NCBI GenBank assembly: GCA_020628475.1
Contig: JAHDFB010000009.1
Span: forward strand, 1-58,448
Source: Saprospiraceae bacterium
Lineage (GTDB): Bacteria; Bacteroidota; Bacteroidia; Chitinophagales; Saprospiraceae
Length of the DNA stretch: 58,448 nucleotides
Reading direction: 5' to 3'
The position numbers and the translations under genes are program-made. The notes beneath the pieces were generated by a model. That model was given only the letters and a program-made list of their open reading frames with translations. It had not been told where the DNA came from and ran no database searches. Position 1 is the stretch's first letter, and every line of letters starts with the position of its first letter. Shown one piece after another: positions 28,985 through 36,995 of the stretch.

Positions 28985-30313
28985 ATGGAAGCAATTTTAT
29001 TGATACTCAACGTTCTTTTCCTGCCCATTACAATCTATTCATTCTTAGATCATGAAAAGGATCAGTCAGTGATCATAGCATTGCTTTGGACAGTCAGTAG
29101 TTCCATCATTTCATTGACCTATTTTTATAGTAAACTGATTCCGATTCCATTCCATATACTTCTAGTCGCTTTAACGCTGATTCAACTGGGGATCGGCTGG
29201 AATAATAAGATATTTCAAAAGATTGATCTCGGCTTAAAGAAGAAATCCGAAGAACAAAAAAAGCCACCTACTCTCCAATTAGTTAGCTATGGAGCCTTCA
29301 TGATAGCAGCGCTTCTGTACGCGCGATATCACTTGACCTTCGGAGCATGGGACGCCATAGCTATTTGGAACATGAAGGCCAGTTTTCTAGCAGAACCCGA
29401 ACAATACTTTGCCTTTTTATCACCGCTCATGCAGCAGTCTCATCCAGATTACCCCCTATTGATCTCTTCCTGGATTGCGGCTTTCTGGGATGTCTTTCAG
29501 GTCAAATCACCCATTGTACCAGCCATGTATCATTATCTGGTATTATTAGTTCTATTATACTCCATTTGGAAATACCTCCGTCAAAAACATCGATTGATAG
29601 GACTGATCACGCTAGTCATTCTTTGCTTAGATCGTCATTTTATAGCTCGGACCGCATCCTCTTATGCTGATACGAGCTTAGCGCTCATTTACCTTTTAGC
29701 TACTATTGAATTATTGACTAAAAGAACCCACAACTCCAGAAGCTATCTTATGATTCTAGGTTTCAGCATAGGAAGTGCGCTCTGGATCAAGAATGAAGCC
29801 ATACCCTTCCTTCTCTTTTTTTTAATTATCTGGTTTATAAAACAATATAAGTCTTCATCACAAAACACTTGGGCTTTCCTTTTGGGCGTAAGCCCCTTTA
29901 TTATAACCCTACTTTACTTCAAAATACAATTGGCCCCAGAGTTGCCCTTGTTACTAAAACATTTCTCTTCTTCAGAGAACCTATCCACAGAGCACCTGCA
30001 AAGAATAGTCTTGATAGCAAGCTCCACATTAAAGACACTGGTCTATACCTTTCCTTTTCTGGTACTAGGTCTGATCGTAATGACCGTGGCCGCTATAAAA
30101 CACAAAACAAGCACTATTCTATATCCTTCAGCTGTCCTGCTACTCTGCTTTATAAGTTATCTTATCGTTTATTTCTTCAGCCCTTACGATCTCGAATGGC
30201 ATTTGAAACATTCCATTAAAAGATTGATACATCAATTATATCCTGCCACACTACTCCTGAGTGCCTATATGATGTCCATTTTTCTCAATAAAAAAGAGGC
30301 GTTCATATTCTGA
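28985..30313 (+). CDS. Multi-pass GT-C-like membrane glycosyltransferase candidate
   Basis: About 442 residues, with ten or more hydrophobic helices spread over the whole length. After the second or third helix comes the loop FGAWDAIAIWNMKASFL followed by SHPDYPLLISSW, resembling the catalytic acidic loop of GT-C/PMT-type (GT39-like) enzymes that use a polyprenyl-phosphate sugar. Later TM segments alternate with short basic loops. ATG at 28985 chosen; GTG at 28979 would add two residues and overlap the previous stop. The 3' end overlaps the convergent MutS-like gene by 49 bases, an unusual amount. The acceptor is unknown, and the GT-C call rests on topology and one loop. Confidence 0.55.
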   Translation: MEAILLILNVLFLPITIYSFLDHEKDQSVIIALLWTVSSSIISLTYFYSKLIPIPFHILLVALTLIQLGIGWNNKIFQKIDLGLKKKSEEQKKPPTLQLVSYGAFMIAALLYARYHLTFGAWDAIAIWNMKASFLAEPEQYFAFLSPLMQQSHPDYPLLISSWIAAFWDVFQVKSPIVPAMYHYLVLLVLLYSIWKYLRQKHRLIGLITLVILCLDRHFIARTASSYADTSLALIYLLATIELLTKRTHNSRSYLMILGFSIGSALWIKNEAIPFLLFFLIIWFIKQYKSSSQNTWAFLLGVSPFIITLLYFKIQLAPELPLLLKHFSSSENLSTEHLQRIVLIASSTLKTLVYTFPFLVLGLIVMTVAAIKHKTSTILYPSAVLLLCFISYLIVYFFSPYDLEWHLKHSIKRLIHQLYPATLLLSAYMMSIFLNKKEAFIF

Positions 30314-32043
30314 CAAATACCCGGCTTCAATCGATAATCAAAAAATAATTCATCATCGATGATTTGGGCGTCAAAATAGTAATTCTGTACCTCTTCAAAA
30401 TCATCCGCGGTTTCACATAAGGACAAATCATGCGTCGCAATAATCCCCGTAGAATGACTCCGAACCAAACGTTCTACAAATTTCTTCGATCCGGCTGCTT
30501 TATCCACACTATTTGTGCCTTTTAGAATCTCATCCAGAATGATAAAATATTGATCCTCGGCCATACGATCAATGATATAACGCAATCGTTTCAACTCCGA
30601 AAAAAAGTACGAAGCATCATCTGCCAAAGAATCGCTGGTACGCATACTGGTCACTAATTTTATTGGGTAATATTCCGCCTGATGAGCGCATATAGGTAAA
30701 CCCACATTCGACATAATGATCGATAGGGAAATAGTCCGTAAAAAAGTAGATTTACCAGCCATATTGGCACCCGTGATAATATAAAAGGACTCCTGATCAA
30801 TGCTGAAATCATTATCGACACGCTTATTCCGTTTTAACAAAGGATGACCTAGTTGTTTGGCCTCTAAAACGCTGGTTCCTTCTCGGACAATCGATGCAAA
30901 TTGATAGTCTGGATGATTGTAATAAAAATTTCCAAGGCTCGACTGTACATCGAAAAATGCAATAACCTCAAACCAATCCGATACGTTATTTCCGAAAGAT
31001 GCTATCCAACGTTCGACACGCCAAGCACAATAAATATCTCGTAGAAAAAGTCCGTTCGTAAATACGGCAACAAATATATTACTGCGCTGATCCAAGGCAT
31101 TGAGATATTTGGAAAACATCGCTATCGTCTGAGAAGCCACTACTTGTTGATGCTTCAATCGTTCGACTTCCTGACAGATATAAGAACTGGTCCATGACTC
31201 CTCTTCTATCCGCTTCAACAATTTTGCATATTGACGAAAAGTCGCCAAGGATTTAGATGCATAATGAGATAACTCATTGATTCGTTTTACAAAAATTCCG
31301 CTGATGGCTAATCCGACGATAAACCAAATCACAACAATTCCCTCGGCGATCCATTCCAGGCCAAAGGCCAATAACACCAATATCGAAAGCACCGAAAAGC
31401 TATAAATGATCATACGCCAATAGGGAGCGATAAAGGATTGATAGGACGAGAGCCAATCCATAATCTCTTGTGGGCTATGCTCTACCTCGACCAGTGACGC
31501 CTCTGCCCAAAACTCCTGCCTCCATTCCGATTTTTTACCGATTTCCTGTACGGCCAACTGTCGTTCCTCGATGCGATCAATCCGATTGGATTTCAACAGA
31601 TCCGCCAATTTTTTCCGTCCTGTAATCAGACTAGTACGGTTCAAATATTGAAAAAAAGATCCCTTTCCAAACAAATCGACATCCTGACAATAGGCATGTT
31701 CCGCTTCATGAAAATGAACACCATCTTCCAGATCGTCAAATGCCTTATCCAGGCCGCCCCCCTCTATCTGATTGCGTCGTTGCATTTGACGCGCAAAATC
31801 CCTAGAATATTGAAGCCTCAAGTGACGCTTGACCAACTGTAAAAACAAGATCACTCCGATAATAAATACCAGCAGCAGGGGTCTTCCCCAAGACCATCCA
31901 AAATAGATAATTCCCGCAATAGCAATAAACAAGGCAATACGCAACAAACTATTCTGAAACAACCGTTGATCATAGTCTTGAGCTTCTTGATCAAAGCGTA
32001 CGACCCGCTCTTGATAATATTTTCGTAAACCTTCTACTGTCAT
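30265..32043 (-). CDS. Membrane-anchored MutS-like ATPase
   Basis: A 592-residue protein whose C-terminal 190 residues are a MutS-type ABC ATPase: Walker A TGANMAGKSTFLR (Lys431), signature region RTSDSLADDASYFFSELKR (468-486), Walker B YFIILDEILKGTNS (Asp504, Glu505) and a switch histidine in IIATHDLSL. The N-terminal half lacks the mismatch-recognition domain. It carries two membrane helix pairs (about 33-71 and 212-252) and a helical lever region. This layout is the poorly studied membrane MutS family common in Bacteroidota; it does not look like a canonical repair protein. The stop lies 49 bases inside the convergent GT-C gene. Confidence 0.85.
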   Translation of the reverse strand: MTVEGLRKYYQERVVRFDQEAQDYDQRLFQNSLLRIALFIAIAGIIYFGWSWGRPLLLVFIIGVILFLQLVKRHLRLQYSRDFARQMQRRNQIEGGGLDKAFDDLEDGVHFHEAEHAYCQDVDLFGKGSFFQYLNRTSLITGRKKLADLLKSNRIDRIEERQLAVQEIGKKSEWRQEFWAEASLVEVEHSPQEIMDWLSSYQSFIAPYWRMIIYSFSVLSILVLLAFGLEWIAEGIVVIWFIVGLAISGIFVKRINELSHYASKSLATFRQYAKLLKRIEEESWTSSYICQEVERLKHQQVVASQTIAMFSKYLNALDQRSNIFVAVFTNGLFLRDIYCAWRVERWIASFGNNVSDWFEVIAFFDVQSSLGNFYYNHPDYQFASIVREGTSVLEAKQLGHPLLKRNKRVDNDFSIDQESFYIITGANMAGKSTFLRTISLSIIMSNVGLPICAHQAEYYPIKLVTSMRTSDSLADDASYFFSELKRLRYIIDRMAEDQYFIILDEILKGTNSVDKAAGSKKFVERLVRSHSTGIIATHDLSLCETADDFEEVQNYYFDAQIIDDELFFDYRLKPGICQNMNASFLLRKMDII

Positions 32044-32170
32044 ATATCATGTATCCTTATGTTGACCGCGAGTGCTGTCAAACTTTCGACAAAAATGACG
32101 AATAATTTAAGATGTGTTGAATAAAAATCCATGAAGTACTCAATCCAATGGACGATTTTATCTTTCTTAC

Positions 32171-32208
32171 AATAAAAAAGCCCTCCAGCGTAGACTGAAG
32201 GGCTTATA
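32171..32208 (-). terminator. Rho-independent terminator of the secreted thioredoxin gene
   Basis: Inverted repeat AAGCCCT (32178-32184) / AGGGCTT (32199-32205) with an inner CAG/CTG pairing, followed on the minus strand by a T run (32173-32179 read in reverse). It lies just after the stop of the thioredoxin gene at 32229. Confidence 0.75.
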
Positions 32209-32228
32209 TATTTTCAAGATATAGCTTC

Positions 32229-33032
32229 TTACTGTTTAAATATTGATTTAGATGCAACCAATGTTTTCTCAGAAGATAACTGAACCACATACTGACCAGA
32301 AGCCAATGTGCTCATGTCCATTTGAATCATCGTTGTTCCAGGTGTGATCTGTCTCTTATCGACCAATACACCAGCGACATTTACGATTTCTATGTAATCG
32401 ATAGTACCTTCATAAGCCTCTAGATTAACGTTTAAAGACTCAACAACAGGATTTGGAAATACAGAGATATTCAAGGCTTCCGCTTCTACAACATTTGATG
32501 TCGTAGGAAATGCTCCTTCAATAATTGCCTCCATTCCAGCCAATCCCAGCCCTTCAAACCAAGGATCGTACAAATCTGCAACAATCGTTTTGTCATCTGG
32601 TCGAATCACGTTGATGGTTGGATAACCCAATGGCCAATAAATATTTCCATCTAATTGAACCGGATTTTCATTGACTATTGGATATGGAACATCCGTCACC
32701 CAATCACCCAATGTATTGGAACCTGAACCATTCAAATCCGCCTCACCTGTGTTAGGATCTGCTTCATAAAAAATCACACGCACTTGATCGGTACCATCGG
32801 GACCATACTTTTCGTGGATGTCTTTCAAAAAGTGTCCTTCGTGAAATTGCCAACAAGGACCACACCAAGTAGCCGAACAATCTAGAACAACCACCTTTCC
32901 TTCGTCAAGAATTGAGTGAAGATTAATTTCATTTCCTTCGATATCAGTAACAGTAAAATCAGGTGCGACTTGTGCGTTTAATGACATGCATAGGAATGTA
33001 CATATCACAGTTAATGCAGAAAGAATTCTCAT
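32229..33032 (-). CDS. Secreted TlpA/thioredoxin-like protein with T9SS tail
   Basis: A 267-residue exported oxidoreductase. Signal peptide MRILSALTVICTFLCMSLNA, then a TlpA-type thioredoxin fold with PDFTVTDIEGNEINL and the redox motif WCGPC (Cys57, Cys60); the cis-proline region is GYPTINVI. From about residue 190 comes a type IX sorting domain (SVFPNPVVESLNV to SKSIFKQ). A thioredoxin bound for the cell surface may keep secreted disulfide proteins in order, though direct substrates are unknown. It has its own promoter (33111-33140) and terminator (32171-32208). Confidence 0.9.
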   Translation of the reverse strand: MRILSALTVICTFLCMSLNAQVAPDFTVTDIEGNEINLHSILDEGKVVVLDCSATWCGPCWQFHEGHFLKDIHEKYGPDGTDQVRVIFYEADPNTGEADLNGSGSNTLGDWVTDVPYPIVNENPVQLDGNIYWPLGYPTINVIRPDDKTIVADLYDPWFEGLGLAGMEAIIEGAFPTTSNVVEAEALNISVFPNPVVESLNVNLEAYEGTIDYIEIVNVAGVLVDKRQITPGTTMIQMDMSTLASGQYVVQLSSEKTLVASKSIFKQ

Positions 33033-33110
33033 AATTTAATTTTGTAAAGTTTGTATCAGTAATAATATTTTAAAGGTTCTAATCGATTAAAACGATTATA
33101 AATTTGTCGT

Positions 33111-33140
33111 CAAATCTAAAACATTAATACCTAGGTTCAA
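33111..33140 (-). promoter_or_regulatory. Bacteroidota-type promoter for the secreted thioredoxin gene
   Basis: Read on the minus strand: TTG (33140-33138), a 19-base spacer, then TAGATTTG (33118-33111), an exact fit to the TTG-N19-TAnnTTTG consensus of the primary Bacteroidota sigma factor. Transcription would start near 33104, giving a leader of about 70 bases before the ATG at 33032. Confidence 0.75.
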
Positions 33141-33180
33141 TCATCTAACTAGAAAAATTGTCTTGGTGGCGTATTAAATC

Positions 33181-33211
33181 AAAAAAGCCCCTAAGAAATT
33201 ATCTTAGGAGC
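33181..33211 (-). terminator. Rho-independent terminator of the cold-shock gene
   Basis: On the minus strand GCTCCTAAG (33211-33203) pairs with CTTAGGGGC (33195-33187) with one wobble, a 7-base loop, then a run of six T (33186-33181). It starts 30 bases after the csp stop. Confidence 0.8.
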
Positions 33212-33240
33212 TTCAATAAAAAATTCTTTATGATATAATA

Positions 33241-33432
33241 TTAGAGAACTCTAACATTTACTGCATTCAATCCTTTTTTACCTTCTTTCAGTTCAAATTC
33301 TACAACATCACCTTCTCTAATCTCATCGATAAGGCCAGTTACGTGAACGAAATAATCTTTTTTGGAATTGTCTTCAACGATAAATCCGAATCCTTTAGAC
33401 TCATTGAAAAACTTTACGGTTCCTTTTTCCAT
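33241..33432 (-). CDS. Cold-shock-domain protein
   Basis: A 63-residue single-domain OB-fold RNA/DNA-binding protein of the CspA family. RNP1 reads KGFGFI (13-18) and RNP2 YFVHV (27-31), where most members have IFVH; the tyrosine replaces the common isoleucine. It starts MEKGTVKFFNESKG and ends in VNVRVL. Such proteins melt mRNA structure and are induced by cold or growth change. It is monocistronic, with a strong promoter at 33551-33580, a leader of about 110 bases holding a hairpin, and its own terminator. Confidence 0.95.
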   Translation of the reverse strand: MEKGTVKFFNESKGFGFIVEDNSKKDYFVHVTGLIDEIREGDVVEFELKEGKKGLNAVNVRVL

Positions 33433-33451
33433 TATAATAATTAATTGTATT

Positions 33452-33476
33452 CAACCTCAAGAATATTTTGAGATTG
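33452..33476 (-). promoter_or_regulatory. Leader stem-loop upstream of the cold-shock gene
   Basis: On the minus strand CAATCTCAA pairs with TTGAGGTTG (9 positions, one G-U) around a 7-base loop. It ends 19 bases before the ATG at 33432, inside the predicted leader. Location and length fit the temperature-responsive 5' leaders of csp genes, but thermosensing here is inference. Confidence 0.45.
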
Positions 33477-33550
33477 TTATTCAGATAACTCCACACTTTC
33501 CAAGAAAGTTCACTTAAGTGCTTTTAATAGTAGTAACTCCAAATACGAAT

Positions 33551-33580
33551 CAAAGGTATGACAATTATAACTAATATCAA
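33551..33580 (-). promoter_or_regulatory. Bacteroidota-type promoter for the cold-shock gene
   Basis: Minus strand TTG (33580-33578), spacer of exactly 19 bases, TACCTTTG (33558-33551): a perfect consensus. The expected start near 33544 leaves a leader of about 110 bases before the csp ATG, long for this phylum and typical of csp genes. Confidence 0.8.
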
Positions 33581-33704
33581 CCGTATTATCCCGATTGTTT
33601 TCAAGCTCTTAACATAATTTTTTATTTCGCAAAAATTGAACTCAAGACACTGAATATCAACAAGCTATATATACACTCATTTCAACAAGAAAATTTGGGC
33701 GATC

Positions 33705-33815
33705 AGTAAAAGAAGCTTTTCGCTTCTTTTACTGCGCTACGATCCACCATTCGCTGCCCGCTCATCCCAGCTTCCATTCTGTTCGCCGGGACCAGTGGTT
33801 CCTCATCGCTATCGC
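33705..33815 (-). repeat. REP-like bipartite repeat, copy B, with adjacent perfect hairpin
   Basis: Read on the minus strand. A 22-base left block (33815-33794, starting GCGATAGCGATGAGG) and a 34-base right block (33767-33734, containing GCGAATGGTGGATCGTAGCG) match copy A at 39590-39667: 18 of 22 positions on the left and about 26 of 35 on the right with one gap. The middle is longer and mostly diverged, sharing GTCC and GAAC-like bits. Directly after the right block is a perfect 12-base stem (33705-33716 / 33722-33733) with a 5-base loop. The element lies between the small CPNCWG gene and the csp promoter. Its base composition is richer in G and C than the flanks. Confidence 0.65.
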
Positions 33816-33881
33816 ATTGAGATCGTCCTGACAAGTGCATATTTATGAAATCATTCCATGTATATGCCATCTGTATCGCGG

Positions 33882-34076
33882 TTATAACAAACTCATTATT
33901 TTTCGGGTCACATATCCTTGAATCCAACCTTTCTTTTGATCCACATTATGAAGATCAATCTTCAATTGATCATTTGCACAAAAAGCACCTTCGTATTCCT
34001 GTACTCCCCAACAATTTGGACATGTGCTGGCAACAGCCTCTCTCTTCATTACGGACTTCTTTTCATTCGCTTTCAT
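33882..34076 (-). CDS. Small CPNCWG-motif protein
   Basis: A 64-residue protein (or 55 from the second ATG at 34049). It has a CPNCWG motif, then QEYEGAF and a C-terminal KKGWIQGYVTRKI segment. To my recollection this matches a small conserved family of Bacteroidota in which CPNCWG is followed by a Q-x-Y-D/E-G turn and a helix with I-Q-x-x-V. The two close cysteines form half of a zinc-ribbon-like site; a further Cys follows in FCAND. Monocistronic; repeat copy B lies about 65 bases behind its stop. Function unknown, family call moderate. Confidence 0.5.
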   Translation of the reverse strand: MKANEKKSVMKREAVASTCPNCWGVQEYEGAFCANDQLKIDLHNVDQKKGWIQGYVTRKIMSLL

Positions 34077-34233
34077 AATACTATCTTTTTCAATTTAAAA
34101 AATGATCCTTCCGAATCAATTACATTACAAAGATCGATTTATACTTAGCTCAGCAGTAATCCATACTTCCTATAAGCTTAACAATTATTCCTTTTTGTCT
34201 AAAAAATGAACACATACGCTTCGAATTTAATAG

Positions 34234-34241
34234 TAGATTTG
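34234..34241 (+). promoter_or_regulatory. Possible -7 element for the AraC-type regulator gene
   Basis: TAGATTTG fits the TAnnTTTG consensus, 43 bases before the ATG at 34285. No TTG is found at the expected 19-base spacing, so this is weak. Confidence 0.3.
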
Positions 34242-34284
34242 ATCTCTTATTCTTTCTGCGTAACAATTTTGAATAGCACATGAG

Positions 34285-35109
34285 ATGGAACATGTTAATC
34301 TCAATCAAGAAATAGCTGTAGAGTACGTCGATTATAAAAATCCTTACAGCTTTGATCATTTTCATCGACATAAATACTTCGAATTCATCCTATTTGACAA
34401 AGCTTCAGGCGGTCAACAGATCATTGATTTTCAAGAATATGAAATACAAGAAAAATCTCTATTTCTGATCATTCCAGGACAAGTCCACCTTATGAAAAGA
34501 CTTCCTGAAGAAAACGGCATTATTATTCAATGTACTCGATCGGCCATACATCAAGCCATTGCCCCTCTAAGCTTTGATTTCTTTTCCACGATCTTACTAC
34601 ACAGTAAGAATACCTTATCGGAGGCACAATTCGACACCATTTGGCCATTATTTGAAAAGATGAAGGCCATCTATAATACGGCCAGTCCTCTACGTACCCA
34701 CAAATTGAAGCAACTCTTGGGATATATTTTAATGGAAATTTTCGAAGTCATTTCTATTGAACAACAACAAACTAAAATAGACAATATTGCTTATCAATTT
34801 TTAAACCTTGTCCAAACTCAAATTCACGAGCATAAATCAGTACAATACTACGCTAATACGCTGCAAGTATCCAGCTCCAAGCTCGTCAAAAAAGTCAATG
34901 CGCATCTTGGCAAATCTCCTTTACAGATTATCCATGAAATTCTTTTGACCGAAATCAAACGCTATATGATGGCAGAACAATTATCCCACAAGGAGATTGC
35001 CTACCAATTGCAATTTGATAGTGCCAGTTCATTCAGTCGATTCATCAAAAAACAAACCGGACTCAGTCCTTCCCAACTCAAAGAGCAATTAGTGCAAATT
35101 GCACAATAA
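34285..35109 (+). CDS. AraC-family transcriptional regulator
   Basis: A 274-residue regulator. The N-terminal 150 residues look like a cupin sensor (FDHFHRHKYFEFILFDKASG, SLFLIIPGQVHLMK). The C-terminal 95 residues are the double helix-turn-helix of the AraC/XylS family: YYANTLQVSSSKLVKKVNAH, then LLTEIKRYMMAEQLSHKEIA and the signature FDSASSFSRFIKKQTGLSPSQ. It lies 87 bases upstream of, and in the same direction as, the intradiol dioxygenase gene, so it may control that gene; the effector is unknown. Confidence 0.9.
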   Translation: MEHVNLNQEIAVEYVDYKNPYSFDHFHRHKYFEFILFDKASGGQQIIDFQEYEIQEKSLFLIIPGQVHLMKRLPEENGIIIQCTRSAIHQAIAPLSFDFFSTILLHSKNTLSEAQFDTIWPLFEKMKAIYNTASPLRTHKLKQLLGYILMEIFEVISIEQQQTKIDNIAYQFLNLVQTQIHEHKSVQYYANTLQVSSSKLVKKVNAHLGKSPLQIIHEILLTEIKRYMMAEQLSHKEIAYQLQFDSASSFSRFIKKQTGLSPSQLKEQLVQIAQ

Positions 35110-35196
35110 TCAATCGAAATTGCTAAGCTTTTAACCTACCTTTCATCGTAGATTTACATAAAGTATCATTCATATCATTTTCTTAAATCGTTCAGT

Positions 35197-36147
35197 ATGA
35201 AATCATGGAATAAAGATCGTCGTCAATTTCTCAAAAACACCTCTTTGGCTGCATTAGCCCTTGGGACACCGATCATTCACGCCAAGGCCTCCAATGCCAA
35301 ATCGTCCTCAGCCGATGACATGATCATGTGCGATAAAACCACCTTAGATTATTATGGTGAAGGTCCATTTTATACGGAAAATCCACCGACCATTCAAGAA
35401 GGTATGCTCGCTAAATCCGATGAACCTGGCACCAGAATGATCATAACCGGACGGGTATTTAATCTAGATTGTTCAGAATATATTCCCAATACCGTCATCG
35501 ATGTTTGGCATGCAGACCATGATGGAGCCTATGATAACGAAGGCTATAATCTACGTGGTCAAACGGTGTCCAATAATCAAGGATTTTACATGTTTGAAAC
35601 CATCAAACCAGGTAAATACTTAAATGGAAATATGTTTCGTCCGTCTCATATTCATTATAAAATTACGGCACCAGGATACCCTACTTTAACCACTCAACTC
35701 TATTTTGAAGGAGATACGGATATTCCAAACGATGCGGCGGCTTCCATAACCAGCGGTCAATACAATGCACTACCTAGAATTATCTCACTAACAGAAAATA
35801 ATGAAGGCGTTTTAGAAGGTACTTGGGATATCGTAATCAACGGTGATGGAATCACCACAGGAGTCAGTGATATCCATTTGGATAAAGGTATCATTTACAG
35901 AGTCGGCCCTAATCCATTTACGGAAGAAATCAACATACGCTATGGCGTATATCACAAGGCAAAAGTAAGTCTCTTGGTTTTCAATATGCAAGGACGTACC
36001 GTGGCAACCTTAGAAGAAAAAACCTTAGCTGCGGACCAATATGATGCCACATGGCGTCCAGAACCAGGTCTTGCCAAAGGACATTACTTTATCGTTCTAA
36101 AAATCAATGATCTACAGGTACATTATCTAAAAGTTCTACGGCAGTAA
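35197..36147 (+). CDS. Intradiol ring-cleavage dioxygenase with Tat signal and T9SS tail
   Basis: A 316-residue protein of the protocatechuate 3,4-dioxygenase family, non-heme Fe(III) enzymes that open catechol rings between the hydroxyls. It begins with a twin-arginine signal (KDRRQFLKN, residues 7-14, then a hydrophobic stretch LAALALGTPII). The enzyme domain shows YYGEGPFY at 52-59 and all four expected iron ligands: Tyr112 in GAYDNEG, Tyr141 in PGKYLNG, and His151 and His153 in FRPSHIHYKI. From about residue 230 there is a type IX sorting tail (YRVGPNPFTEEINI to VLRQ). Tat export fits a cofactor loaded in the cytoplasm. It may be controlled by the AraC gene upstream. The true substrate is unknown. 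Confidence 0.87.
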   Translation: MKSWNKDRRQFLKNTSLAALALGTPIIHAKASNAKSSSADDMIMCDKTTLDYYGEGPFYTENPPTIQEGMLAKSDEPGTRMIITGRVFNLDCSEYIPNTVIDVWHADHDGAYDNEGYNLRGQTVSNNQGFYMFETIKPGKYLNGNMFRPSHIHYKITAPGYPTLTTQLYFEGDTDIPNDAAASITSGQYNALPRIISLTENNEGVLEGTWDIVINGDGITTGVSDIHLDKGIIYRVGPNPFTEEINIRYGVYHKAKVSLLVFNMQGRTVATLEEKTLAADQYDATWRPEPGLAKGHYFIVLKINDLQVHYLKVLRQ

Positions 36148-36175
36148 TTTATCTTGGAGCAAACTAAAATAGATA

Positions 36176-36625
36176 CTATCCTTCTTCCATTATTTGATGT
36201 AGATGATGTTCCATGTGTCGAACATAATCGGCCATCAAAAAGCCTAGATCTTGAATACTACCATCCAATAATGTAATCTGTAATCGCAAGGATTCTTCAC
36301 TTTGTTGTTGCATCATAAACTGGATACGCTTATTTAGAAACCACCAAAGTTGAAGAATATCCTGGGTGTCCGCATGCTGATAATCATTGGATTGCACCAA
36401 TGCATCTTGATTATATCCACGGAGTAGGTATGGTTGGTCCGAAAAAGAAATCTCTGTATAACGTTGTAAATTATTGATGGCTGAATCGATAAGATGACCC
36501 AAAATCTCTTTTTTGGACCACTTTTCAGGTCGAATTTTATGCCTTAGTTGCTCTTCAGTTTGAACTTGAATATATTGTTTTGCTTGTTCTAGGAGCGTTT
36601 CTAATTGTTGGATGGTTTCCTGCAT
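36176..36625 (-). CDS. DinB-like four-helix protein
   Basis: A 149-residue DinB/YfiT-family protein, a four-helix bundle that usually binds a divalent metal through three histidines. KWSKKEILGHLIDSAINNLQ holds the first histidine and the typical W-S-x-x-E-x-x-x-H-L-x-D-S pattern; the C-terminal YVRHMEHHLHQIM holds the others. Members are thiol-dependent transferases (several use bacillithiol), which fits the bshB1 gene in the same genome. It ends 28 bases behind the convergent dioxygenase gene. Confidence 0.85.
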   Translation of the reverse strand: MQETIQQLETLLEQAKQYIQVQTEEQLRHKIRPEKWSKKEILGHLIDSAINNLQRYTEISFSDQPYLLRGYNQDALVQSNDYQHADTQDILQLWWFLNKRIQFMMQQQSEESLRLQITLLDGSIQDLGFLMADYVRHMEHHLHQIMEEG

Positions 36626-36995
36626 GTGACCTGGTTTTAAAAGATTTTATTACTTGACTAAAATTAGAAAAATCAAGACGTCAAGCCAATAAATTGATAG
36701 CCCACTTTTTAAACTTCTTACATGACCTAATAATTATCGAGAGAGGTATTATATTTTCTGAATAGCTGCCTCCCGCATATGATCCTCATGAATTGACACA
36801 TTCTATTCAATCGATTCTTTGATCCTCCCATCATAATAAGATCATCTTGAAAAGTGAATGGGAAAGCACGGCTAAAAACACACTTAAAAATAAATTACAA
36901 CACTACTTCTGATATACTTTGAAGAGAAGCACAAAAAGATTTGAGTAAATAATGATGCTCACCCATTCTTATAACTTAGTTTTAAAGAAAAAACG
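36626..36995. other. Intergenic region between DinB-like and VOC genes
   Basis: About 370 bases, AT-rich, holding the start regions of two divergent genes. No ORF, RNA gene or clear promoter consensus could be identified; I see nothing more in it. Confidence 0.4.

Noticed and set aside
33703..33927. 74-codon minus-strand ORF across repeat copy B
   Set aside because: Its C-terminal half is the translated REP-like repeat and its start lies inside the CPNCWG gene in another frame. Copy A in the matching frame has a stop in the right arm, so the repeat is unlikely to be coding.
34150..34371. 73-codon minus-strand ORF over the AraC gene start
   Set aside because: It overlaps the first 87 bases of the well-supported AraC gene, has no recognisable features and no plausible context.
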